This document shows, piece by piece, positions 1 to 10,420 of a stretch of DNA of 64,000 nucleotides. Source of the stretch: Ctenosaura bakeri (lineage: Eukaryota > Chordata > Lepidosauria > Squamata > Iguanidae); contig CAOLHI010000254.1 in NCBI GenBank assembly GCA_948474755.1, positions 434,001-498,000 on the forward strand, in the 5' to 3' direction. The translations under genes and the position numbers were made by a program. The notes under the pieces are model-generated. The model was not told the origin of the DNA and did not search any database. It worked only from the letters and a program-made list of their open reading frames with translations. The first letter of the stretch is position 1. The number at the start of each line of letters is the position of its first letter.

Positions 1-244
1 CACTCAAAACTGCCACAGAACACAGACTAAATAAGATCTCCAATGTGACTCAACTATAACACTCTCACATGAAATGAATATATGAATACACGTATCTTCT
101 TAAGGAAGATACGTTTTAGTTTAGTGATGTTCAAATTCCACAGAGTATGGTATGGTCCTTAACAAGTGGATTTATATACTCATTTCATGCGAGATCAGCA
201 TGGGCTATCCCACTAGATTATAATCTTTGCTGTTCTTGTTAATT

Positions 245-720
245 GCTGCCAAGCAGAGTTTGATTTATGGCAACTCTATGAATGAGGGATCTTCAAGTCA
301 TCCTGTTAGCAAGAGCCCTGCTCAGATCTTACAAACTCAGGGCTGTGGCTTCTTTGACTGATAATATAATGTGGTCTGCCTCTTTTTCTAATGTCTTCCA
401 CCTTACCAAACATTACTGTCTTTCCTGATGAATGCTGTCTTCTAGTGATACATCCAAACTTTGATGGTCTCAGTTTAGTCATTTTGGTTTCTAGAGAGAG
501 TTCAGATTTGATTTGCTCTAATATCCATTCGAGTTTTTGGCAGTCCACTATACCTGCACAACTCTTGTTCAACACCACGTTTCAAATGAGTCCATTCTCT
601 TCCTATCAGCTTTAGTCACAGTGCAGTTTTCACAACCATACACAGAAATCAGAAAGACAATGGCACTGATAATCCTGACTTTAGTATAACCTCCCCCCAC
701 CTTCTTGTATCTCAGTCTAA
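245..720 (-). mobile_element. BovB/RTE-type LINE fragment (C-terminal coding part)
   Basis: The minus strand between about 578 and 306 reads a 90-residue open stretch containing LEWILEQIKSELSLETKMTK followed by a basic GKVEDIRKRGRP motif. This order is typical of the region after the reverse transcriptase in BovB/RTE LINEs. The stretch has no catalytic RT motif and is a dead 3' fragment. It lies in OSBPL9 intron 4, in the same orientation as the gene. The outer limits are approximate because the flanks are diverged. Family assignment is by recognition of the motif order only. Confidence 0.68.
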
Positions 721-1079
721 TATCTGGGTAGTACCTTTTTAGCTAATTGAGGGCCAGGACACAAAAAACTGTGAGTTTGGTATTAGCTTAGGAGACAGGC
801 ACTGAATTGGAGGATTACACGGTCCTCTATTTACAAGGGTACACCAGTAATTACTGCAGGAGCTCAGTTCTTGTTCCATTCAATGATGTGGCAACCTTTG
901 TCCTGGATCACAATGTATGACCCAGTTCCTCCAGGCACTCAGCAGCAATCACTGCATTTCAATTTGCTATATAATCCTCAAAGCCAACTTCATAACATTA
1001 CTTACATCTGAAAAGAAATCTCAAGTTCCCACTTCCAGGCATAGTCTAACTATAAACATCATTAATAATAAACTGGATT

Positions 1080-2560
1080 TTAACTACCAATCGCCTGTCT
1101 CGAGATCCGGTTCTTTCCACAGGCAAAGGGACCCTTTAAGTTGCTCCCACCGCCACGAGCCCCGGTCCTCAGCCACTTCCAGCAGCGACGGCTGAAAGAT
1201 CGACACAGAGGAGACTTCGAAACCCCCAACATTCCCCGCAGATAAACAGCCTGCTCTTTCTTTCCAGCATTCTGGAAGTTCCTAGTTTTTCAGAGAAGAG
1301 CCACACCGAAAGGTCCTGCCTCAGTCTCGGACCTCTGTGCTACGTCGGAGTTGTTTCCTGGCGCTTCCTTGCTGCCTGCCTGCCTGCCTGCCTTTCCTAC
1401 ACTCGCTCTGACGCCGCCTGCAAACGCGTTACAGACAAGAGGTCACCCATGGGAGGACCCAGCCGCCCGGGTGGGCCTCCGCGAAGCAGGCCGCCGGATT
1501 TCGAGGGCGCCCCCTCCCGCTCACTCCGACGTGACGCCATCCCCGAGTCTGCTCCTACTCACGCAAGCCATAGATCCCTCTCCCGCGGCCGGGCGGGGTC
1601 TCCCCGAGGCTGCGCCCCCGTGCCCGCAGGGACGCCGCGCCGCCAGGCCGCCGCTCGCCCGGCGCTCGCCTCAGCACCGAGGTGCCTCCCGATTGGCTCC
1701 GGGTCAGGTGCCCGCCCGCCCAGCCCAGCCCAGCCCTTCCTCTCCCTCACCCCCTGCGCCGCGATGGGAGGGCGACACGAAACCGCCACCCGCGCCGAGC
1801 TGTTTCCTTCCTCCCTCCCTGCGCGCCCGGCTTCTTCTTCCCCCTCCTCCCTCCTCGCAACCCGCACGGCGACGGAGCGCCCGCACGCCGTTCCGACAGG
1901 TGGGGCCCAGGCCGCTTAACCATCGCCGAGGCGCCGAAAAGCCTCTTCACCCTCCGCGTCACGCAAAGCTTGAAGCGAAGGGCCGCCGCTCGAACCCGCG
2001 ACCAGCCTTTGCCGTGCCCCCGTCCGAGCCCTGACAAACGGCGCCTCCCTCGACCGCCGCGCGGAGCCCTGGCTTGGAGCTTCCCACGCCACGCCGGAGA
2101 GCAGCACACGGGCTCATTCGAGAGATCTGGTCCGCCCCCTGGTTTAGCTGACCCGCTGAAGGGCCTCCCGCCACTTCCTCGCAGTGGGCTGCCGCGCAGA
2201 GTGCGCTTTTCCGGTTTAGGTGGCTCGCAACGGCCACCTCCTTTTGCCCGGGTCACAGCTTTCCTCGGCGCCTGGCGTGCGTACTTCCGTGCACAGGCTT
2301 TCCTGACGGCTAAATACAGGTCTTTGCAGCCTCAGCGTTGTAATTTCTTTAGCAGGGGCGCCTCTGTCTTGGATCTAGGGTAGCGCCTGCCGCTCAGGTA
2401 ACGTGACCTCCCCGCCCCTCCTACAGCTGGAGCCCCTCCGCCTTCCCGAGAGCTGCTAGGAGGGAAGAGGCACCCTCTGGGATGGAGGTGGAGTGGAAAC
2501 GAACCGCCGTCAAAGGATGCCCATGCGAGGTGGGAAGGGCACTGTCCTCGGAAGGCACGC
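1080..2560. promoter_or_regulatory. CpG island, candidate internal promoter of OSBPL9
   Basis: A sharply bounded GC-rich, CpG-dense block sits between AT-rich intronic sequence. It has many CG dinucleotides and GC-box-like strings, plus a CCAAT box in minus orientation at about 1691-1697 (read as ATTGG on plus). It lies about 630 bp downstream, in the gene's sense, of the last exon encoding the PH domain. Known biology: ORP9 exists as a long form with PH domain and a short form without it. Inference: the island could drive the short form. A donor-like CAG/GTAACG on the plus strand at about 2396-2404 means an unrelated plus-strand or divergent transcript is also possible. Open frames of 60-230 codons here are not convincing proteins, because GC-rich sequence has few stops. 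Confidence 0.75.
1371..1394. repeat. (TGCC)n tetranucleotide repeat
   Basis: About five tandem copies of the four-base unit TGCC lie near the left part of the CpG island. Confidence 0.8.
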
Positions 2561-2671
2561 TACAGCGCTCACTCTTGCTTCATCGCTAAAAATGTCACTA
2601 TAATCAGGGTGCAGTCTGGTCTCCTTTATTATAGTTTAGTTAAGGAGAAAGTTGAAAGTTAAATAGAAAAA

Positions 2672-2875
2672 AGCCAGCGTGATGTAGTGCCTTGAGCCAG
2701 GATTTGAATCTCCACTTAGCCATGGAAGCCCCCTGGGGTGACCTTGGGCAAGGCACACTCTCTCAGCCTCAGCAAAGGACCCTGCTCCCCAAAGAACAAG
2801 TCTTGCCATGATAGATTCGTTTTAAGGGTGCCATACGCCTGAAACAACTTAAAGACACAGGAGAAGAAATAGAGA
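2672..2875 (+). mobile_element. tRNA-derived SINE, degraded
   Basis: The stretch shows a diverged tRNA-like head (GATGTAGTGCCTTGAG, then a box-B-like GGATTTGAATCTCC). It is followed by the characteristic GGTGACCTTGGGCAAGGCAC and CTCTCAGCCTCAG body and a tail ending in CTGAAACAACTTAAAGACAC. Related copies occur at 17195, 17385 (minus), 43495 (minus) and 60535. No function is inferred. Confidence 0.75.
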
Positions 2876-3191
2876 CGTTCTTAGCTAAAACTAGTATCTA
2901 GAAAATAAGACACTTTTTGTTATTTGCACCTTGATTTGGCTAGTGCTCTCACTAGAAGGACTGAAACTAAGGTTTCAAAGCAGCAATATCATGTTTTGCT
3001 TTGATCTGATGCTCCAACATCAACATGGACATTCGTAGTTTCCATTAGGGATACTGGAAACAAGCTTCCTGTCTTAAGACCCAGACAAGCTTTTATGTAT
3101 GAGTATCATTTGTACAATATTACAAAGTTTATAGTGGTATAAAACCAACACAGATAATAACAGGTATTCTCACAGATTCTAATAAACTCAC

Positions 3192-3268
3192 CTGAAGTTG
3201 GAGAGTATGACGTAGGATGGTTTCCTCTAGAGCATGAATCCATTTCTCTCTTTCATCAGCATCTCGAG
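3192..3268 (-). CDS. OSBPL9: OSBPL9 coding exon 4 (end of PH domain)
   Basis: This 77-bp exon is bounded on the minus strand by an AG acceptor at 3270-3269 (preceded by TATTCTTTC) and a GTGAGT donor starting at 3191. Two bases complete the alanine codon begun by exon 3, and 25 codons follow, reading [20 protein letters not shown] and then TLQLQ. This is the C-terminal helix of the PH domain, with its invariant tryptophan in REKWI. It matches ORP9 from family knowledge. The intron that follows is phase 0. The next exon is outside the window to the left, so the ORD lipid-transfer domain and FFAT motif are not seen here. Confidence 0.95.
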
Positions 3269-4969
3269 CTGAAAGAATATTAATAATACACAGAAGTGGT
3301 CTTAACAGAACATCTGGAAAAACAACTGCTCTCAGAAGGGTAGCTGTCTTAAACAAACAGGGTAATAATTAAATAAGAGCTAGTTGACATGAGGAAAGTA
3401 ATTTTATATCTAACAAGAAAGTTTGAAGGTATTGGGGATGAAATTTGGAGTAGTCACATGAATGAAAGCAAATCATGCAATTTCATGTTGACCAATGCTG
3501 CAGCATACTAAAAGAATTCAGTTACTTACTGGCCAAACAATAGCTGTTGTGTGGTTAAAGCCATCTTACGTGAAAGGGGGATGAATTCAGGATTCTTCAT
3601 AAAATGACAAGACAAGAGAGTCACACTGTTGCCATGTCCCCATTCTGCTAAAGTTTGTTACCCTTCAAGTCCTCACTACACTACCGGTTTTAAACAACAG
3701 AGTTAGTTTTACACACCACACTAATGTGGTAGCTTCAATAATTTTGCTATCAATAAGTGAACACAGAACACCCTAAAAAGCAAATTCCAGGGTTCAGTAC
3801 ATCAGTTTTAGTACAAGCAAAACCTGGAATCCTAGGCTAGCATCAGTGCAGGTTAAGCACTGAGGTCATGTCTTGAAGTAAACTAAACAGGCTGTATGAT
3901 TTTGTTGCTAGGTGTCCTGAACTATGTGCACTTCACTCCCACTGGGATGATAAATTCTGCTACTCTGATAGTTTTCAGTGATCACTGACAGAGCTTTCAG
4001 AATTTATTGGAAGAATGTACTTTGGGCCTCCAGCTCATGGAGCACCCAAAGTCCCTAAGAGAAGGATCCCAGAGAAGTCACCAAAAGATGCAGAAACTGC
4101 TACATTAGCCTTCTGACAATATACCTGGCTTATCTGTTTCACAGCTGAAGCAGATGAATGTCTTGCCAAGACTTAGACAATATCAGTGCTTGTCAGCACT
4201 AGTATAGTGGCAAATTCAAAAATCGAGATTTCAGTCACACAATATCCCCATCTGAGATGATACAGCCTTCTAAGATTATACAGTAAAACAACGAGCTTCA
4301 AGTGTCTTGCTTTGTTTTGGAGCTTTGCTGAGTAATGAATACACACTGAGGGTATTATTTTAAGGTTCAGCAAGAAGAAATCAATGACAGGCACTGGAGA
4401 CCCTGGGAGATAGAACAAAGCTTACAGGCAGCACTTTGCCCAACCTTGGTCTAGATGAAAGGCTCAGAAATCAGATGTGGAGGGGGGCTGAACAAAGTCT
4501 AAAAGAGGTACACTAACACCAACACAGTATTGTTGGAATATCCACTGAGGCAGAGAAAATACAATCATGCAAAACTCACAGTGGGAGCATTTTTATAGAA
4601 TGGGTCCAAAAAACCAAAGGGGTTAATTGAAACAAATTCAAACATTCAAGTGTTATGTTTACCACAGCAGTTAAACCAAATCAGTTCTCTACATTACTAG
4701 CAACATAAATATTTAGATTTATATCATGATATTCAGCTATTTAATTACAACTTCCATAGAATATTGCTTTGATTTTACATGATCACTATAGCCTTGTAAT
4801 AACTAACTGACAGCCCTGTTTATGATAGCAGTCACAAGCAATGTGACACTATCATACTGGCCAACGAAAGACCAGAAAAAAATGTGTTTATTAGGATAAA
4901 AAAGCAAGGACAACAAAACAAGAAAAACTGTAGAATCATTGCTCCCTACAAACTGTAAACCATCTCCTA
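3269..4969. other. OSBPL9 intron 3, unassigned AT-rich sequence
   Basis: Apart from the splice acceptor at the exon border I see no recognisable repeat, coding motif or RNA gene. Short open frames here lack any family resemblance. Confidence 0.5.
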
Positions 4970-5158
4970 GTCTAGATCAACCTTTCTGAATCTTTGTCTC
5001 TGGTCCTTCAGGTCTCAGCAGGTCCCTGCATGAAAAATATTATATCTGCAGCTCAAAAGTATTTTTTTTCCAGTTATGATCTCTCATGGAACACATAGTA
5101 ACCTCACGTAGAACACTAGGGTTCCAGGGAACCCTAGTTGAAAAACTCTGGTCTAGAT
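4970..5158. mobile_element. hAT-like MITE with 8-bp target duplication
   Basis: The 173-bp segment 4978-5150 is flanked by exact 8-bp repeats GTCTAGAT (4970-4977 and 5151-5158), the target-duplication length of hAT transposons. Its ends are only weakly inverted (CAACCTTTCTGAA against CAGAGTTTTTCAA), as in an old copy. It has no coding capacity. Confidence 0.6.
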
Positions 5159-6307
5159 TCTACTAGGCCACTGTGATTATTCAAAAAACAAAACTGTAGC
5201 AGTTATATTAAAAAACAATCTTTTATATGTTTGCTCAGTAAATCCTGTTGAATTAAAAGGCATACACCAAAGGCACACTTTTTACTCATTCAGGCTCATG
5301 CCCAAATAGTGGGAACAGCCAGAAGTAGCAATACTTGTATAAGCTTCACACATTTAGATAAGATGGCATGCTGAAGTGAAAATAGGCCAATTGGCATTTC
5401 TAACTCAGATATCTTTAGACTTGCTTCCATACAGTAGAGGAACAGACAACAGCTGAACCATCATTTGAACTACAGCACTCAAACATGTATTAACGAGGAT
5501 AAAAAAATCCTGATCTTTATTTCCTTTCCTAGATATTGACAGTGGTCTTAGTAGGAATATTGGAAACTTTTGACCAAGATGGTGAACCTCTGGTCTGCCA
5601 AATATTGTTGGACCACATCTTTCATAATATTCAGATCTCATTATCTCTGGCTGGGCCAATGGGAGTTCAAGTCAATAACATTTGACGAACTTCAGGTTTC
5701 CCAGCCTGGTCCTAGGCAGGTCTTTCTCTGCTCTGAAAGATCCTTATACTGCCAGAAACAATGCTATCTAAGCTTTTCTATATGATAGCTGAAAGCACAG
5801 GCTGAGGAAAATTAGTAACAACAAAAAGAAAAATTTAGCATAAAAGAGGAAGATTGGCTGACATGGTAGATGGGACAGTATCTTTTTTCTCTGGTTCAGA
5901 ATATTTCTGTGTGTACCCATTTCTTGGATCAATACAGAAACAGAAGCATTATACATGCCTTTTTCTTCTACAATAGGCAGAAGCAGACATTTTAACTTAG
6001 ATTAGAAATTGCTTAGTCCCTCAAAATCCATTATGCTCTTTCCCTCCAAGCCACATAGGAGCTCATTTTCTCCCCTTTTTCACTCACCCCTGACCCAACT
6101 GGTCTTCCTCTCCCCTAACCTTCACTATGTTCCTCTGATTTACCAAGCAGCAAGACCTATTCTCTCAAGAGGCCTGCAGATGGAAGGAGCGGCTGCACCC
6201 AGCACAGTTTCCTATTATGCCTCTGGCATGCGTACAAGCATTTGGGAAAAGAGAGGTCTACAAACCACACATGGCAACCAAGGGTTATCTTGAAACTCCC
6301 ACCCAGC
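5159..6307. other. intron 3, no recognised feature
   Basis: The span is AT-rich with a pyrimidine-rich stretch at about 6010-6130. No coding motif or clear repeat was recognised. Confidence 0.45.
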
Positions 6308-6311
6308 CCTG

Positions 6312-7208
6312 TGTTACCGCAGTTTCTAGCCCGGACTTGTGGGATATTAGATATCACCTGATATCAATAATTTGGCCTTCTTTACGTATTCCTCTCCACG
6401 TGCTGCGAGGTCTCCTGGACAAGCTCGCAGACAGGCATGGCTGCTAATCACTGTATTATTCCAAACAAATACAGGCAGGCCAGAAATAGCCGTCCTGCCG
6501 CTTCAGGAGACCTCAAAGGCAAGTACTCTATTATGTATGCACACTACTTACAAAGAACTCCCTGCCCTGAACAGGCAGCTTGATTAGATGAATCCTCATC
6601 TGTCAAGCACTCTGCGTTTGCATACTGTCTACTCTATTGATAATTCGGACTTAATCATGCTAAATTTTGACCTTTCACAGGCTTTGTCTCCAGCCCCAAA
6701 CGCATTGTTTTCCCCAAGTACGGACTAGCCTACAGTCACATTTTCCCCTATAAAAACCCCTGACTTTGAGAACTTCTTTGGATCGCTCCCGACTTCCATC
6801 CCGCCTTGCTGCCACTTTGCTTGGCGAGCCTTCCCCTCAGTCCCACGTACTGAGAACTTCACATCTATGAACTTCTGCTGCAGACTACCCGAGCTTCAGG
6901 ACAGGTGTAGTATTACCCAAACCAACAACTCCTCTAAAAATCCCTCTATCCCACTCCAACCTTTATTTCTATAGTTATCTGTGTGAGTGTGCTGCATACA
7001 TTGTTTGATTGTATTTTAATAAAAACAATTGTTTCACTTCAGTTTGCTCCTTGACTTGGCCTGACCCCATAGACATTGGGTAAAAGATCTCGCTCTGTTG
7101 CCCTTCCTCTCGTATTGCTAGCCTGTGCTCTTTGCTATTTCCCCCAACTTGTATAATTTGGAGCGCACTTAGGTGTCCCTCACGGGACCCTCAGAAATCG
7201 GGGTAACA
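6312..7208 (+). mobile_element. solo LTR (copy A) of an LTR retroelement
   Basis: This 897-bp segment begins TGTTAC and ends GTAACA, the TG...CA inverted ends of LTRs. It is flanked by a 4-bp duplication CCTG (6308-6311 and 7209-7212). A TATA box (TATAAAA, 6749-6755) and a polyadenylation signal (AATAAA, 7018-7023) lie in plus orientation. A near-identical copy occurs at 26978-27896. No internal region or second LTR adjoins it, so it is a solo LTR left by recombination. Endogenous retrovirus versus Gypsy origin is not decided by the LTR alone. Confidence 0.88.
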
Positions 7209-7212
7209 CCTG

Positions 7213-9123
7213 CATTTTTAATTTTTAAAACTGTTTTCGAATTAAATTTCCCCCCATATCCATCAGCAAGTGAAAGCCAATTTAGCCCTGTTTCTTTCCC
7301 ATCCCAGCTATTTTAAGCCTAAGATAGATCTTTATTTAACCAGGAAGTAGAGAGGAAGTTGACTTCCTAGTAGCTCAGGAGTAATACAAATTGTTGAATA
7401 TTCCAACACTGCCTGCAGCCTCCCCCATGTTGCTCAGGTAAGTCTTCTAGACAATGACTGCAGTTGGTTCTGCAGACACACCAGACTTAAGCCAATGAAA
7501 ATTAATCAACTGTAGAAACAAAAGAACTCTAAGGTGTGTGCCCCTAATATCTCTTAGCATGTATACCAAGTTTCAGCCACCTATATTTCATGGACTTAGA
7601 ACTATGGTAAAGTCAGACACACAGACATGGACATACTTTTCTATTAGAATACATTTATAACTTTGACTGGTAACTTGAACCAACCTTCACCTTGTTACAT
7701 CATTTTTTCAAAGCCTGGTGAAACCGATTATATCTGCTGTACAATTTTTCACTTCTCAGCAACCAGTTATAATAGCCCCTGCTGAGCTGTTGAATCAGAG
7801 TTGTGTCTCTTATTGACAAAAAAAATTCAAGCAAAACTTAGAACAATAATTTAGAACAACCTTCCACAACCTTCTCTCAATATCTACATGCAGTATAAGA
7901 ATTCACTGGTGGCATTAGATAAGCCACTATACCTCAGACTCTGTTCCTAACCTGTAAAATGGGATGATACCAATTTGCCTTATGCAGATATTGCAAAGAA
8001 AACCTGAGAAAATACATGAAACAATCTGAACAACTAAGAAAGCATTAGCTAGCTCTTCAGGGTTCTGGTAACAACAAAATGGGATAACGACATACACTTC
8101 ATGCAGGTTTATTGATGGATGGCCTAGATACAAGTGCACTAGAAAAAATTTAAAATCAAGCCTGATGAACACAGGCAACAACTCTCAAATAGTCATTTGG
8201 AACACTGACCAATATTACCTACTGAATGGGTAATATTTCTGTTATTTTCCTTTTTTTTTTTTTTAACTCCCACGCGTTTCTTGGGGAAATTTTAAAAACG
8301 TTAACATAAACCTCACTGAACAGCTATTTATAGTGGGCAATTTTAGCTCTCTGTGTTTCAATACATTTAAAGGAACTGCAGCTCAAAATTAGCAGGGCAT
8401 TTTGTATGATGGCCAGGAAAGAACGCTGCTGATTTCCTCAGACAGATTAGCATGATATAGGCTTGGCTGTAGCCTTGTTCAAAGTATCAGATGCAATTAT
8501 TTTATGTTGCAAACATAGCAACATCATGATGATGGTACTGCACCATCATCAACTAGCCATAGACATGAACTGAAAACTGGATGGTGGATGCCACTCCCCT
8601 AGGCAGAGCCACAGTTTAGACTTAACTGAAGTGCTAACAATAGCATATTACCTTAACCCATGGCACTACACTCCTGTGTTGTTTTTCAGTTGTTATACTG
8701 TCCCCTAATCCTGGAATGCCAAAAGGAACTCAAAAAATCAGTCTCTTTTCTTGGTTAAAATAAATTTGGCTAGAACAGAAGTAGAAAGAAGCACAACCAC
8801 AAGTTCTGAAGAACAGAAAGGCTCAAACACATTTGTGCCATTTTGGATGGTTCTAATAAAGGGATTGCTCACTCATAAATTTTTTTCTCTTTCACATGAA
8901 TGAACATGATTTTTAAAATTCCCATGGAAAATATCATATTCAGCCATTCACGGAAGGAATCTATCAGCAGAGGAAGGTTATCTGTCACATTGAAGGGAGA
9001 TTGCGCTGCAAGCTCCATCTACTCCATTGTATTTGGTCCTTCCCTTTCCATATTGTAATCTTCACAATTTGGCTCCAGCTGATTCTTTTTCTTTCCTTCT
9101 TTCTTTTTCTTTCTTAACAGTAG
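7213..9123. other. intron 3, no recognised feature
   Basis: AT-rich intronic sequence with a T-run at about 8251-8264. I see no coding or repeat signature that I can name. Confidence 0.45.
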
Positions 9124-9125
9124 TA

Positions 9126-9555
9126 CAATAGGACTCCCGTATCTGTGGGGGACTGGTTCCGGTCCCGCCCATGGATATTGAAATCTGTGGATAGGAGCAA
9201 ACGCCCTGTCCCCCGCCCACTCCCGGCTGATCAAGGTGACAAGGAGCTGCCACAGGAGCCACTGTGGCGAGATCATGCTTCTCGCTCCTTTCCTGCCTGC
9301 CGCTGCTGCAATTGGGCCCAGGGCGGGGGGCAGGAGGAGGTGGTGAGGAGCACATTCTAGTGCTCATGGCTCCTTTCCTGCCTGCCGCCACTGTGATCGG
9401 GTCCAGGGCGAGGGGCAAGAGGTGGCAAGGAACGTGATCCCATGCTCCTCACTTCTCTCTCACCCGCCACCGCCGCAATCATGGCAGCAGGAGGGAGTCA
9501 ACCGCGGATAACTGAATCAGTGGATAATGAATCCATGAATACAGGGGTCCTACTG
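9126..9555. mobile_element. pogo/Tigger-like MITE, GC-rich interior
   Basis: The terminal inverted repeats are CAATAGGACTCCCGTATCTG at the left and, reversed, CAGTAGGACCCCTGTATTCA at the right, flanked by TA at 9124-9125 and 9556-9557. TA duplication and CAGT-type ends fit the Tc1/mariner-pogo superfamily. The 430-bp interior is GC-rich and has no transposase. It contains repeats of the string CTCCTTTCCTGCCTGCCGC at about 9285 and 9368. Confidence 0.72.
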
Positions 9556-9689
9556 TACACCACTTAGTAACAATCACCTAGAATAAGCAAGGCTAGAGAT
9601 AAAGGCAGCCATATTTCCTGGTACTCCTACTCTATGTGTTTCACATAGCTGTGTGGCTCTGTTTTTTTCCTGAAGAGATGCTCTCAGAC

Positions 9690-10245
9690 AGTGATAATAG
9701 GGGATTCCTGTTCAATTCCCTGCCTATTGGCCTACAGAGTCCCTCAAGGTTCTACCTTGTTCCCTGTGCTATTTAGCATGTACATGAAACCACTAGGAGA
9801 GGTAGTCCAGAGTTTGGGGCCAGGTGTCATTAGCACGCTGATGATACATAGCTCTATTACTCCTTTCCACCTAATTCCAAGGAAGCTGTTCCTTGGCAGC
9901 TGTAATGGAATGGACTTGGCAGCTGTAATGGAATGGATGATGGCAAACAAATTGAAACTTAATCCAGACAAGTCAGAGGTTCTCCTGATCAGTCAAAAGA
10001 CAGAACTGGGAATAGGGATTTAGCTTATGTTAGCTGATGCTACGCTCTCCTTGAAAACACAGGTTCGCAGTTTGAGGGTACTCTTGGATGCCCAGGTTTC
10101 AGCGGTAACCAAGAGTGCATTTGCACAGTTAAAGTTAGTTTGCCATCTGTGCCTGTTATATTTAATTAAATATAACCTGATAACTGCATCTTCAGCAGTG
10201 ATTCACTGCCTCCAGTCTCAATTCTGAGACTGAGTTTAACTGCAG
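9690..10245 (+). mobile_element. L2-type LINE fragment (RT region, broken)
   Basis: The plus strand reads YRVPQGSTLFPVLFSMYMKP followed by LGEVVQSLGPGV and NKLKLNPDKSEVLLI, the end of an L2-like reverse transcriptase. A frame change near 10020 separates it from a second stretch (TLSLKTQVRSLRVLLDAQVS). The YADD-type active-site region is damaged. A 23-bp internal duplication is present at 9892-9937. The fuller relative is at 47005-48395. Confidence 0.8.
9892..9937 (+). repeat. 23-bp tandem duplication
   Basis: CTTGGCAGCTGTAATGGAAT plus GGA occurs twice in exact tandem, inside the L2 fragment, and is probably a copy-specific slippage event. Confidence 0.9.
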
Positions 10246-10257
10246 ACCTCACGCTCA

Positions 10258-10420
10258 GGACACCTAAACTTTTTAGGTTTTTCCATTTCTCCTTCCATCT
10301 CCACATATTTCTATCTCTTAAGGTAAAAAAAAGTAAAGTGTGCCCTCCAGGTCTGTTTTTATGGCCACCAGGGCCTCCCAGGGTTCAAAAAAATCGCTCC
10401 AAAATGCCAAAAAATGATTT
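10258..10420. other. left part of an unidentified repeat split by L1
   Basis: This stretch (GTGTGCCCTCCAGGTCTG, GGGCCTCCCAGGGTTC) has the same style as sequence at 12366-12600 (GGCCCTCCAAGGTCTCC). The two appear contiguous if the L1 at 10421-12354 and one copy of its 11-bp duplication are removed. The repeat family is not recognised. Confidence 0.4.

Noticed and set aside
1351..2383. Several long open frames (up to about 230 codons) on both strands
   Set aside because: They lie in a CpG island where stops are rare. The translations are Pro/Arg/Ala-rich on every frame with no domain, and no splice pattern supports them.
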